Part shown: positions 29,701 through 38,787 of the stretch, piece by piece | How positions within the stretch are numbered: the stretch's first letter is position 1 | Layout: each line of letters begins with the position of its first letter | Assembly: GCA_963844315.1 (NCBI GenBank) | Contig: CAWJOC010000022.1 | Span: 434,001-498,000, forward strand | DNA from: CAWAVN01 sp963844315 | Lineage (GTDB): Bacteria; Planctomycetota; Planctomycetia; Planctomycetales; Planctomycetaceae | Reading direction: 5' to 3' | Length of the DNA: 64,000 nucleotides | Made by a program: the position numbers and the translations under genes | Notes under the pieces: generated by a model | The model's input: the letters and a program-made list of their open reading frames with translations, nothing else | Database searches by the model: none | What the model was told of the DNA's origin: nothing

Positions 29701-30314
29701 TGGCCACGGGCCAGGAGCGTTGGCGGACGCCTCGGAACTTCAACTCTATCGAGCATAACATTTATGGCTGCGCGGCCCAGGGGAAAGTTGTGGTGGTCGG
29801 CTCGCGAAACAACGGCCGCAACAAGGAACAATCGCGCGTGTTTTACGATGTGCACGTCTTCGACGGCAAAACCGGCGAGCCGATTTGGTTCCGCAGCCAA
29901 AACCAGGACACCAAAATCGATGGCGACCACGGCGAGCAGGACCATCATCCGGTGATCGTGGGCGACAGGCTCTACTGCGAGCCGCACGCGTACAAATTGC
30001 ACACCGGCGAACCCTTGGCCGATTGGGGCTGGAACCCAGCTCACCGGAGAGGTTGCGGGACGATCTCGGCTTCCGCCACTTCGTTCTTTTTCCGCGAATC
30101 CAATCCCACGCAGTTCGATCTGACGACGAACACTTACGACAAGATTACGACAACCACAAGGCCCGGATGCTGGATCAACATGATCCCCGCCGGGGGGTTG
30201 TTGCTCATTCCCGAAGCCAGTTCCGGGTGCACTTGCGATTACCCGATCCAAACCTCTTTGGCGTTCTTGCCGAAATCACCCAAGAAGCCCAAAGCGGAAA
30301 CCATTGGGGAATGA
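26715..30314 (+). CDS. Giant secreted LamG + PQQ-propeller protein with embedded methyltransferase-like module
   Basis: 1199 residues from ATG 26715, chosen because it begins the signal peptide MKWTPVFVIALALLAAQ. A LamG/concanavalin-like domain follows (about 55-260, with WYQVVGTYDGQEQRIYVDGE). A PQQ-type beta-propeller starts at about 270 (CLDATTGKLLWSYFTEGPV, then VAAFELDTGNKVWEAAVEG). Residues about 590-725 interrupt it with a class I methyltransferase-like fold ending SKEELWRVLRPHGGAIVWNW. The propeller then resumes (YNGTPLWNMEIPD, LDLATGQERWRTP). In family members known to me the module carries a GCGDG SAM loop. Here that stretch reads LVLANQHRD, so SAM binding is doubtful. Periplasmic; substrate unknown. 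Confidence 0.85.
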   Translation: MKWTPVFVIALALLAAQFAVAQEFPAIAEREAPANHEPGLLSRWHFVQTRLLGSTFFPDAGTLHATVWGPANFSGQAPFGLMLDGNSEARHRIVAGHSVVSAALPKKEITVEAWAKIEQPSEWGGLAGIIQDNGPFERGWMLGFRGTQFSFALAGQKPGKLTYLTSRRRFTPGYWYQVVGTYDGQEQRIYVDGELAGVSKLQQGDIFYPPHGEYVIGTFKDDDELHTTKGEIEQVSVWNRVLSAEEIATRFAKRSGDFPEIAAIRPEVTDWPTYNRDNQRTGISPDELQLPLSLAWEHQVRHPPAPAWPPPAKQDFWHQKYNLQPRVVYDRANHVVSVGNRVVFGSSADDAVRCLDATTGKLLWSYFTEGPVRLAPTVAESRVLFGSDDGFVHCVNAEDGNLFWKVRLGPEDRRIPGNRRIISVWPVRSSVLVEDGIAYFCAGMFPKQGVYQAAVNVETGEILAQGQIESSAQGYLERRAGRLFVPTGRDPAGAFVSQLERRGKDIGQEVREIPGEYPYAFIGAGKLRFGGGDGKVAAFELDTGNKVWEAAVEGKAWSLAIAQGRLLVSTDKGRIYSFAPGQHKPITHAAPYQLEKLIQVWDGVAIRDVLEESGVQKGFALVLANQHRDYLFGLAQRSEFEMIVLADNEESANDLRREIEAEGLANRMSVHQQSDSKSLPYTDYVFNLIVADNASANRYSKEELWRVLRPHGGAIVWNWAAKTIEKRGPLAEVGEWTHMYANPANTVCSDDKHVAGQMQLQWFGPPGPRQMLDRHLRTVAPLWKNGRLFIPGDNRVIAVDAYNGTPLWNMEIPDSRRVGAYRDCSYIVAGEDSVYVAAANVCIELDAATGEIRSTMPVPNLQGPIDVDPSAHQPAVADRPAEWGYLATVEELLIGSATAPNAARRESSLSAIHEGTFWDARPLVTSQGVFVLDRKTGKTKWTYKGQGAVINSTLMIADGQILFVESHNPETASNGTGRVKPGDLFHYGASIVALDLATGQERWRTPRNFNSIEHNIYGCAAQGKVVVVGSRNNGRNKEQSRVFYDVHVFDGKTGEPIWFRSQNQDTKIDGDHGEQDHHPVIVGDRLYCEPHAYKLHTGEPLADWGWNPAHRRGCGTISASATSFFFRESNPTQFDLTTNTYDKITTTTRPGCWINMIPAGGLLLIPEASSGCTCDYPIQTSLAFLPKSPKKPKAETIGE

Positions 30315-30373
30315 CCGAATGAGTCCGGCAACAATTCCAAATGGGGTTAGGCCGAAACCAAAATGCTGGGAAA

Positions 30374-30514
30374 TGTCCCTTCTCCCCTTGGGGGGACCAA
30401 CCTTCGGTCGGTGCCCGGTGGCCGAAGGCCGGATGAGGGGGACGAGATAAATAGGACGTTTGTCTTAAATCATTCCCCTCACCCTAACCCTCTCCCAAGG
30501 GGAGAGGGGACAAA
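30374..30514. repeat. Composite inverted repeat with CCCTCTCC-type unit
   Basis: Left arm 30375-30391 (GTCCCTTCTCCCCTTGG) pairs with 30495-30511 with one mismatch. The right part includes CCCCTCACCCTAACCC, the same dispersed unit as at 3192-3273 but inverted. The spacer contains further short palindromes (CCTTCGGTCGG, GGCCGAAGGCC). It lies between convergent genes. Confidence 0.75.
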
Positions 30515-30519
30515 ATCTT

Positions 30520-32241
30520 TCACGCGGTTTCGGCTTGTTTCAAACCCAGGTCTTCGATCATCTGTTCCCGAATGCGGAACTTTTGAATTTTGCCCGTCAC
30601 GGTTTGGGGAAACTCTGTCACGAACCGCACGTACTTGGGCACTTTGTAATGGGCGAGATTGGCTTTGCAGTATTGCTTAATCTCGTCCTCCGTCACTTGG
30701 ATGTTTTCCTTGAGGCGAATCCAGGCGGCGACTTCCTCGACGAATTTCGGATCGGGCACGCCCACGATGGCCACATCCTGAACCGCCGGGTGAGTGTAGA
30801 GGAATTCCTCGATCTCTCTGGGATAGATATTCTCCCCGCCCCGGCAAATCATATCGCGGATGCGGCCCGTGATGCGGTAATAGCCATCGGGCTGCCTTAA
30901 CGCCAAATCGCCCGTGTGCAGCCAACCTTCGGCATCAATGGCCGATTGGGTTCCTTCGGGGTTGTTGTAATAGCCCAGCATGACGACGTGCCCGCGAGTG
31001 CAAAGCTCGCCTTGCACGCCATCGCCAAGCGTGTTTCCCGTTTCGGGATCGACGAGTTTGACTTCAATGCCGGGGATGGGCCGACCCACGGTTTGCACGC
31101 GGAGTTCGAGCGGGTCGTCCGTGCGGGTTTGGGTGATGATGGGCGAGGCTTCGGTTTGCCCATAGCCAATCGTGATTTCCGTGGCCCCCATGTCGGAGAC
31201 GACCCGCTTCATCACTTCAATCGGACACGGGCTTCCCGCCATGATCCCCGTGCGGAGCGAACTCAAATCCCGCCCGGCAAACGTCGGATGCTCAAGTTGC
31301 GCGATAAACATCGTGGGCACGCCGTAGAGGGATGTGGCCCGTTCCTGTTCGATGCCGTCCAGCGTGGCCAAGGGGTCGAAGTATTCGGCGGGCACAATCA
31401 TCGCCGCCCCGGACACCGCCGACGCCAACACGCCCAAAACGCAGCCAAAACAATGATAAAACGGCACCGGCACGCACACGCGGTCGTTTTCGGAAAAGCC
31501 CTGGCAGGCGCCCGTGTAATAGGAATTGAGCAGCAAATTGCGGTGCGTGAGCATCGCCCCCTTGGGAAAGCCCGTGGTTCCCGAAGTGTATTGAATGTTG
31601 ATGGGATCGCCCGGCTTCAGTTGGTTCTCGCGGGCTTTCAATGCGGATTCATCCACGCCCTCGCCCAAAGCCGCGAATTCGCTCCAATTCATGATTCCCT
31701 TTGGAGGGGAACCCTTCATGGCGATGATGCGATTGAGCTTCGGAAAGTCCGCCAGGTCGAGGGTATCTGATTTCGATTGGGCCAATTGCGGAATGGCTTC
31801 GTTCAGAATTGAGAAGAAATTCGAGCGGCGAAATTCATCGGCCAGGAACAACACGCGGGCATCGGATTGTTTGAGGACGTAGGCCAGTTCCGTTTTCCGA
31901 TATGCCGGGTTGATCGTCACCAAAACCGCCCCGATCCGCGCGGTGGCGAATTGCAACAGCACCCAGCGCGGCCAGTTGGTGGCCCAGACCGCGACGTGAT
32001 CGCCCTTGTTCAATCCCAATCCCAACAGGCTGCGGGCGACCTGATCCACGCGGTCGTCCAATTCGCGATAGGTCAAGCGGTAGCATTCGCCCGGTTCCCC
32101 TTCGGATCGCGGAGTTTCCTCCGGGGTGAGTTTGGGAAAGACCACCGCTTCACGGTCGCCATGCCGCCGAGCGGTCTGGCGGAGCATTCCGCCGATTGTC
32201 AATCCTTCCACCCAAGGTGAATCCTGTAACGACTGGGACAT
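30520..32241 (-). CDS. AMP-binding fatty-acyl-CoA synthetase
   Basis: Adenylate-forming enzyme that activates a carboxylic acid, probably a fatty acid, to acyl-CoA. The P-loop YTSGTTGFPKGAMLTHRN lies near residue 217, followed by GYGQTEASPIITQT, WLHTGDLALRQPDGYYRITGR, and the C-terminal lid ending FPQTVTGKIQKFRIRE with the catalytic Lys. Length of 573 residues fits the FadD/medium-chain group. Single gene on the minus strand, divergent from mscS. Substrate length cannot be judged from sequence. Confidence 0.92.
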   Translation of the reverse strand: MSQSLQDSPWVEGLTIGGMLRQTARRHGDREAVVFPKLTPEETPRSEGEPGECYRLTYRELDDRVDQVARSLLGLGLNKGDHVAVWATNWPRWVLLQFATARIGAVLVTINPAYRKTELAYVLKQSDARVLFLADEFRRSNFFSILNEAIPQLAQSKSDTLDLADFPKLNRIIAMKGSPPKGIMNWSEFAALGEGVDESALKARENQLKPGDPINIQYTSGTTGFPKGAMLTHRNLLLNSYYTGACQGFSENDRVCVPVPFYHCFGCVLGVLASAVSGAAMIVPAEYFDPLATLDGIEQERATSLYGVPTMFIAQLEHPTFAGRDLSSLRTGIMAGSPCPIEVMKRVVSDMGATEITIGYGQTEASPIITQTRTDDPLELRVQTVGRPIPGIEVKLVDPETGNTLGDGVQGELCTRGHVVMLGYYNNPEGTQSAIDAEGWLHTGDLALRQPDGYYRITGRIRDMICRGGENIYPREIEEFLYTHPAVQDVAIVGVPDPKFVEEVAAWIRLKENIQVTEDEIKQYCKANLAHYKVPKYVRFVTEFPQTVTGKIQKFRIREQMIEDLGLKQAETA

Positions 32242-32387
32242 TCCACACCTCGCTTGAGAGTTGCTGGTCCTTTGTAATTGGTCTAAGCCCGGAATAGTAT
32301 CCAGTATAAACCAAAGGCGAGTCTCAGCCGAATCCCAATTTTCTCCCCTGGAAACTGCAGAAGGTGTTTGCGAATGGCGAGCGGTCG

Positions 32388-33516
32388 ATGTTTCAATCCC
32401 TCACGGATTGGTGGCAGCGGTCGGTCGATCCCTGGATTGACCGGATCGCCCCGGAGCGGGAGCTTTACGGGAACGATGTCGAGCGTTGGCTGGTCGCGCT
32501 GGGAATGCTGCTTGGGACCTGGCTTTTGCTTCGCATTATCAAGGCGATCGTGCAGGGTCGTGCCCAAACGTATGCGGATCGCGGCAACTCCGCCTGGGCC
32601 AAAGCCGTGGCCGACATGGCCCTCGCGACCAAGATTTGGTTTTTATTCGGGCTGTCCGCTGTATTTGTCTTCGCTGCTGCTCGTGCTGCCGGTCCGCACG
32701 CTCGCCGCTCTGCAATCGCTGACGGCGATTCTGGTGATTCTTCAAGCTGCTATTTGGGGCAACGTGCTGATTGCCTATGCGATTCAGCGTTACGCCGAGG
32801 TGCACCGAGTCAGCGATGCCGCCCGAGTCACCACCATGAGCGCGATGGCGTTTTTGGGCAAGCTCCTTTTATGGACCGTGGCATTGTTATTGATCCTCGA
32901 TAACTTGGGGGTCGATGTGACCACGCTGATTGCCGGGTTGGGCGTGGGAGGCATCGCGGTCGCGCTCGCGGCTCAAAACATCCTGGGGGATTTGTTCGCA
33001 TCGCTTTCCATCGTGATGGACAAGCCCTTTGTGCTTGGCGATTTCATCATCGTGGGCGATTTCCAGGGGACGGTGGAAAACATCGGCCTCAAGACCACCC
33101 GGCTCCGCAGCCTGTCCGGGGAGCAACTCGTGTTTCCCAACAGCGATCTCCTGACGAGCCGAATCCGCAATTTCAAACGCATGCAGGAACGCCGGGTGGT
33201 CTTCACCATCGCGGTGACTTATGAAACCGCTCTCGATCAATTGCGGGAGATTCCGCAACTCATCAAGGACGCCATCACGAGCCAGGAGCAGACCCGCTTT
33301 GACCGCGCCCACTTCCAGAAATTCGGCGACATCGGATTGATCTACGAGGCGGTGTATTTCGTCGTGATTCCCGATTACGCGGTTTACATGGACATCCAAC
33401 AGCGGATCAATTTCCGGCTGCTTGAGGAATTTGCCGTGCGCCGGATCGAATTTGCCCATCGCACCCAGACCGCTTATCTTCAGCAAACCGATCTCCAACC
33501 CCCGGCGGATCGGTAA
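32388..33516 (+). CDS. MscS-family mechanosensitive channel (frameshifted)
   Basis: Inner-membrane osmotic safety valve. N-terminal TM helices, then the pore helix and beta domain: TLIAGLGVGGIAVALAAQNILGD, DKPFVLGDFIIVGDFQGTVE and FPNSDLLTSRIRNF, ending in the MscS alpha/beta C-terminal domain. About 375 residues. An extra T in the TTT at 32664-32666 splits the second TM region; correction gives FGLSAVLSSLLLVLPV. ATG 32388 is preferred; GTG 32364 is in frame. Divergent from the acyl-CoA synthetase gene with 146 bp between. Confidence 0.92.
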
Positions 33517-34017
33517 TCTCATCCGATTGCCCTCCAGAATTCGCAATCCGGCCCACGGGAGAAACCCTAGCCGGTCGATATTCATTTCTAAACGGGCGGC
33601 ATCACGGCTTTTTGCCCGCTCGGAACATTCCCTAGATCTTTATGAGCCTCTCGCTCCTGATGATCTTGAGGCGAAATCGCAGATCTTTTCCCCAAGGAAA
33701 CACTTTTCATGGCCGGTGTTGTCGCCTGCCTACCGGCTGATGCCATTTGTAGACATCCGCTAAGCATCACGTCCGGTCAAGGCGGCATCGCGGCATCCCC
33801 AATCACCACTCGGTGACATAAACCCTAATCCCAGCACATCAATCGGATCGCATCGGTTTCCCCGCAAACTGGCTCGGCATTCGGAAGATCTCCGCAAGGA
33901 GCCAATCCCTTTGACCTAGGTTTCCTGATGCGGGCGATGTGGAGGCCGATGCAATTTCTTGCGTATGGTTTCCGAAAAGAAACACTTTCAACTTACTGCA
34001 TGACATCGAGGCATCTC
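33517..34017. other. 501-bp intergenic gap, no gene seen
   Basis: Lies between the MscS and thioredoxin genes. Reading frames here are short with no start context or recognisable protein. No tRNA or clear terminator was found. It includes a run of in-frame codons upstream of the thioredoxin start that lacks any protein-like character. Confidence 0.5.
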
Positions 34018-34839
34018 ATGAATCGAATCTCTGCCGTTCGGCTTAGCGTGATATTCGCCGTCGTTTGCTTTCTGACAAATTCGTGGTCTTTGTCCGCCGG
34101 GGAAGTCAAATGGAATAAAGATCTGCGCCAGGCGGCGGCCCAGGCTTCGCAGGAAAAGAAGCCGCTGCTTGTGATGGTTTCCGCCCCCTGGTGCGGTTAC
34201 TGCCAGAAAATGCTCAAGACCACGTTCCGCGATGAGAAGCTGATTGGTCATCTCGACCAATGCTTCGTGCCGGTGTATTTGGATGCCGATGAGCATCCCG
34301 AATTGGTCGAGGAGCTTCAAGTGGAAGGGTTGCCCACCACGCTCATTATTTCACCGGAGATGAAAGTCATCCTCCGGCTTTCGGGCTACCAATCCGCCGG
34401 GCAATTGAACGGGCAGATTGTGAAGGTGTGCAATCATGCGGCCACCCCGACCAAGGCGAAGAGTGTCCCGGTCAGACCGGCTTCCATCAGGCCCGAAGTT
34501 TCCACGATATTCGATGGGACCTGCCTCGTCAGCCTCAGGGATGATGGCAAGCTCGTGAAAGGCCGCGGCGAATTCTCCAGCGTCTATAAAGACACCGTGG
34601 TTGTCTTCGCCTCAGCGGAACATAAACAGCGTTTCGATGCCCAGCCGGAATTGTACTGGCCCATCGCCGATGGGATTTGCCTCGTCAGCCATCACAAAGA
34701 GCAAACCCGCCGGACAGGAGCTCCGGTTCTCGCCATGATCTACGCCGACCGGGTCTGGTTCTTCGCCGATAAATCGCACCAGGATGAGTTTGTCAAAGAT
34801 CCCAAGTCTTACCTACGGCTCGCGGCGAATTCCAAATAG
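34018..34839 (+). CDS. Exported thioredoxin-fold protein with tandem YHS-like repeats
   Basis: The signal peptide starts at ATG 34018 (MNRISAVRLSVIFAVVCFL). The thioredoxin domain (about 35-150) has APWCGYCQKM with a redox CxxC pair and the cis-Pro in VEGLPTTLII. The C-terminal part (about 165-270) contains two related segments: VVFASAEHKQRFDAQPELYW and later VWFFADKSHQDEFVKDPKSYL. They resemble YHS domains but lack the metal-binding Cys. 273 residues. Probably a periplasmic disulfide reductase or metal-handling protein (inference). A terminator hairpin follows. Confidence 0.8.
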   Translation: MNRISAVRLSVIFAVVCFLTNSWSLSAGEVKWNKDLRQAAAQASQEKKPLLVMVSAPWCGYCQKMLKTTFRDEKLIGHLDQCFVPVYLDADEHPELVEELQVEGLPTTLIISPEMKVILRLSGYQSAGQLNGQIVKVCNHAATPTKAKSVPVRPASIRPEVSTIFDGTCLVSLRDDGKLVKGRGEFSSVYKDTVVVFASAEHKQRFDAQPELYWPIADGICLVSHHKEQTRRTGAPVLAMIYADRVWFFADKSHQDEFVKDPKSYLRLAANSK

Positions 34840-34885
34840 TTCGCTTTCGTTCGCCAAACGACACCGCATTGCAACTTGATTTCAA

Positions 34886-34924
34886 AACAGCCAACATGGG
34901 AGAAAACCCGTGCTGGCTGTTTTT
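34886..34924 (+). terminator. Rho-independent terminator after the thioredoxin gene
   Basis: AACAGCCA (34886-34893) pairs with TGGCTGTT (34914-34921), and ATGGG/CCCGT extends the stem inward. Five T's end the structure. It is 46 bp past the stop codon. Confidence 0.85.
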
Positions 34925-34955
34925 GTTAGTTCCACTGCGGATTGACCTTTATTCC

Positions 34956-36723
34956 ATGATGAAAATCTCCAAGGACCGGGCGAAACGAATCTCGGTCTCG
35001 GCAACCGGGCTCCTGGCGGAAGGAACCGTCTTTTTTCTCTTGGCCATCGCCGCGACGAGGCCGCTTTTGGACTCTTGGAAGGTCGCCATACCGCAGGGAA
35101 CGGAACCCGTCGCGAGCGTTCCGGTGTTTAACCTCTGGACCTTGGGCTGGAATATCAACCGGGCGGAAGTAGGGTTTCGCGACTATTGGGATGCTCCAAT
35201 TTTTTCTCCCGCCAAAGACGCCTTCGCCTTTTCGGAGCCGCAGCCCTTGATGATCCTCTTCGCCCCGGTGATCTGGTGCGGGGGATCGTTGGCGATGGCC
35301 TACAATCTCTACCTTTGGCTGGGACTTGGCGCTCACGGGGCTTGTCACGAGTCGTTTGGTATTTAACCTCACCCGCTCATGGTATGCCGCCTGGACGGGC
35401 GGAGCGATGATGTTGATGTTGCCCTACGTCCATTGGCAATTGGGCGTCTTGCAACTTGTGCCGATGTTTGGCGTGATCTGGACGATTTATGCCCTCTGGA
35501 AATTCGGTGGTTCGCCCACGATCATTCGCAGCCTGCTCCTAGGCACGGCGTTCGCGGTGACCTATTTCCTCTGCAACTATCACGGGCTGTTCCTCAGTTT
35601 GCTATTGATACTCTCTGGCGTATGGCTGGTGGGAAAGAACCTTTGGAATTGGCGGGCTGGGCTAAAACTTCTTCCGGGCGCCGTGTGGTGCTTGCTGCTG
35701 ATTGGTCCAATGATTCTGCACCAAAGGCACGTCTCCCATCAACACGATTGGACACGCCCGCCTGAATTGATCCAACGGCAATCGGCCCAATGGGGCGATT
35801 TCACCGCGACGCCTTGGCGGCAACTCTTGCCGATTCGCGAGTTCGTCGATCAGAGCCGCTCCGGGTGGACGTTATCCCCCGGCTATTTGAAAATGGGCCT
35901 TGCGATTTTAGGTTTGGCTTGGGGGTTTTATTGCGCTCATTTGCGACGAATGACATTGTTTCTTGCAATGTTTGTCATGATGAGCTTGCTCCTCGCCATG
36001 GGGCCGAACTTTCATGTCGGGGGTTGGGTTCCCTACGATTGGCTTCGCGAGCATTATCCTGGCCTCAAGATGGCCCGGAACGTGTTTCGCTTTGTGGTCT
36101 TCGCACAAGTTGGAATGGTGCTCCTCGCCGTGTTGGGGCTGGATGGGTTATGGAAGGTGCTCCAAGGAAACTGGCAGTCCTCGATTGAATCAACTCCCAG
36201 TCCAGAGAATCTTTCCGATTCCAGATTCCCCCGCGCTTTGATCGTCATGCTAGGGCTGGGATTTTTGGCGATCATTGAAGTCTGGCCCGCTCCGCAGAAA
36301 CTTTATCACCTGCCGAAGTATGAAGAAGAACGGGCCTGGCTGAATTGGATCGAAGAAAACACCGAACCGGATGATGTGCTGGCATGCATTCCGTTTCCTC
36401 AAGGAACAGACGCCGGTGCGTATTTTGGAACGACGGTTTGGATGTACTACGGACTGGAACACCAAAGGCCGATGGTCAATGGGTATTCCGGGTTTTTCCC
36501 GGAGCCGTTTTTGGAACTGAAAGAGTCCATGGGAAAATTTCCCGATGCCAAGAGCCTCACGCTTTTGGAAGAAAACGGCGTGAGTTTTTGCGTGGTGTTT
36601 CGGGGATCGCACAAAAGGTCGGATCTCGAAACCCACCCGCTGGCCTCCAAGAAATTCCAGTGGCGATTCAGCGATGACCGCGCGGAAATCGACGTCTATG
36701 AGTTTCGACAAGAGACCCGGTAG
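34956..36723 (+). CDS. Polytopic GT-C-like membrane protein (frameshifted)
   Basis: Inner-membrane protein of about 589 residues with roughly ten or more TM segments and a soluble C-terminal domain of about 150 residues. After TM1 the loop NRAEVGFRDYWDAPIFSP carries acidic residues where GT-C glycosyltransferases or YfhO-like proteins place catalytic Asp. An extra T at 35326-35327 shifts frame; correction reads LYLWLGLALTGLVTSRLVF. ATG 34956 is used; ATG 34959 is adjacent. It may transfer sugars from lipid carriers (inference). Convergent with the ABC permease pair. Confidence 0.7.
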
Positions 36724-36748
36724 CCAATTATGGAACACAGGACGCGGA

Positions 36749-37738
36749 TTACGTTGTGGGATTCGGTTGTGTTTTGCGAACTCGAATGCCCGAAAACAAA
36801 TGGGTGTTGAGCTTCACTCCCACAATCAGGAGCAAGCCCAAGAGGAGGGGTTGCTTTTCGGATTGGCCGATCGTGCGTAAGACTTCATCCAGGACCACCA
36901 CCAAAAACACGCCCCAGACCGAACCGGCGAGAGTGCCGAAGCCGCCATCCACGCGGGTTCCGCCCAGAACGACCGCCACGATCACTTGAAGCTCCAAGCC
37001 TTCCTGCCAGTTCGCGGAGACCGCCCCATCGCGAGCGGTTCCGATCACGGCCGCCAAGAACGTGCAGAAGCCCATGAAGGCATAAACCTGAAACAGCCTT
37101 CTGTCAACAGGAATGGCCGCATAACGGGCGGCGATGGGGTTGCCTCCCAGCATGAGTATCTCCCGCCGCCAGCGGGACCAGGAAATCCAAACGCCCGCGA
37201 CCACTAAGACGGCCAAGGCAATCAACACCGCACCGGGAAACTCGCCGAACCATTGGTACTTGGGCAGGAATCCCCATGCGGGCACGCGGTTAAAGACGCT
37301 GGAGGATTCGCCATCCGGAAGCACGATGTAACAAATGCCCCGGAAGAAAAATAACGTCCCCAGCGTGGCGATAATGGGAGGAATATCCATCCGCGCAATC
37401 AGAGTTCCATTGAAGGCCCCTAGTCCAACAGCAACGACCAATCCCACGGGAACTGCGGTCAGCCAGAAGGATTCTCCACCGCCGAAAGTTGACATCACGC
37501 AGGCCACAAGAGCGGTCATCGCCCCCACGGAAAGATCAATCCCCGCCGTGATCAGCACCAGCGTCATCCCGACCGCCAACACGAGCAGCGGGGCGGCATG
37601 AATCAAAACCGCTTCCAGCGTTCCCCAAAGCACTCGCGGGACTCGGTTGAAATCGTCCCAAGGGACGTTGCTGTGCGATAAGAGCCAGGCGAACTCCAAA
37701 GCCAAAAGCATAGGCAACAAAGCCTGCCTGAGTTTCAT
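36749..37738 (-). CDS. Sugar-type ABC transporter permease (RbsC family)
   Basis: A 329-residue inner-membrane protein of the BPD_transp_2 family, with about eight to nine TM segments. Signatures: LVLITAGIDLSVGAMTALV near residue 65 and LQVIVAVVLGGTRVDGGFG with GTLAGSVWGVF near 265. Its start overlaps the stop of the second permease gene by 4 bp (37735-37738), so both are made together. A heteromeric pair of this type, as in YtfT-YjfF, imports sugars or autoinducer-like compounds. No ATPase or binding-protein gene is next to it. Confidence 0.88.
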   Translation of the reverse strand: MKLRQALLPMLLALEFAWLLSHSNVPWDDFNRVPRVLWGTLEAVLIHAAPLLVLAVGMTLVLITAGIDLSVGAMTALVACVMSTFGGGESFWLTAVPVGLVVAVGLGAFNGTLIARMDIPPIIATLGTLFFFRGICYIVLPDGESSSVFNRVPAWGFLPKYQWFGEFPGAVLIALAVLVVAGVWISWSRWRREILMLGGNPIAARYAAIPVDRRLFQVYAFMGFCTFLAAVIGTARDGAVSANWQEGLELQVIVAVVLGGTRVDGGFGTLAGSVWGVFLVVVLDEVLRTIGQSEKQPLLLGLLLIVGVKLNTHLFSGIRVRKTQPNPTT

Positions 37739-38751
37739 TGGAGTTCTTCCATTCGCTTTTGGTTCCGATGCAAGACGCAGTCCAGGCTGATCACGGCGAG
37801 AATGAGCAGCCCTTGAATGGCCACTTGCCAGTTCGCATTGATCTTGGCGTACAGAATCGCTTTCTCGATGAAATACAGCAAACTTCCGCCGAGCAATGTT
37901 CCGAGATAGCTGCCCTGTCCGCCAAAGATGTTCGTGCCGCCGAGCACGACCGCCCCGATGACTTTCAGCTCGAAATTGCTCGCCATGCGGACCGGCTCAA
38001 TCGTGAGGCCCTTGGTCACCTCAATCAAAGCCGCCAGGCCCAAAAAGAACCCGCCGGCCAAAAACGCCGACTGCTTGACGGCTTCGGGATTCAGTCCTTT
38101 CAGCCGGAAGGCTTCCGCCGAGTTTCCCACGGCCAGCCAAATCCGGGGATGTTTGGCATGGCATTCGAGAATCAACGCCAGAACCACGCCCAAAAGCAGA
38201 ATCCATCCCGCCCACGCGACGCCGGGCGCGCGGAACGCTTCCGAGCCTTCCTGAGCAATCGAAAACTGGCCGGAGAAATCGGGTTGATGCCAACCCGCCA
38301 GGTACAGGGCCAGGCCACGGTGGAACTTCAGCATCGCCAAAGTCACGATGATCGCCGGGATTCCCAGCCAGCGAATCAGTCCGCCGTTGAGCGAAGAGAG
38401 CACGATGGCGGTCAGGAAACATCCGGCGAAGCACACCGCCGGGGCAAACTGCCGTTCAAACAAGATGCCGAACACCGTGCCCGAAACCACGATGATGGAG
38501 CCGATGGAAAGATCAATCCCGCCGGTATAAATGATCCCCGTCAATCCCAGCCCGGCCAACAGCAAAGGGGCGGCTCCCGAGGGGAATTGGGAAATCTCGG
38601 TCCAAAACGAAGTCGCGGGGTGGAATTGGGAGTAGGCGAAGAGATAACCGATCAGCAAGAAGTTCCCCATCGCCAGCCCGAACAATCGCCACCGAAGGGC
38701 CCGCGACATACGGGTGAAAGGTGTCGAACTGATTGTGTCAGAGAAGGGCAT
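37735..38751 (-). CDS. Sugar-type ABC transporter permease (RbsC family), partner
   Basis: A 338-residue homologue of the overlapping permease. Signatures are IIYTGGIDLSIGSIIVVSG and LKVIGAVVLGGTNIFGGQGS. The cytoplasmic start MPFSDTISSTPFTRMSR precedes TM1. It lies 36 bp after the alpha/beta hydrolase gene on the same strand. The tandem arrangement predicts a heterodimeric channel. The solute-binding protein and ATPase must be encoded elsewhere if the system works. Confidence 0.87.
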   Translation of the reverse strand: MPFSDTISSTPFTRMSRALRWRLFGLAMGNFLLIGYLFAYSQFHPATSFWTEISQFPSGAAPLLLAGLGLTGIIYTGGIDLSIGSIIVVSGTVFGILFERQFAPAVCFAGCFLTAIVLSSLNGGLIRWLGIPAIIVTLAMLKFHRGLALYLAGWHQPDFSGQFSIAQEGSEAFRAPGVAWAGWILLLGVVLALILECHAKHPRIWLAVGNSAEAFRLKGLNPEAVKQSAFLAGGFFLGLAALIEVTKGLTIEPVRMASNFELKVIGAVVLGGTNIFGGQGSYLGTLLGGSLLYFIEKAILYAKINANWQVAIQGLLILAVISLDCVLHRNQKRMEELQ

Positions 38752-38787
38752 GGGCGAAGGGCAGCGAGATCGAGGGATTCGAGAGGG

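Noticed and set aside
33517..34017. Possible small gene or tRNA in the gap
   Set aside because: Short frames show no conserved protein character, and no cloverleaf or TTCGA-type loop with a pairing acceptor stem was found.
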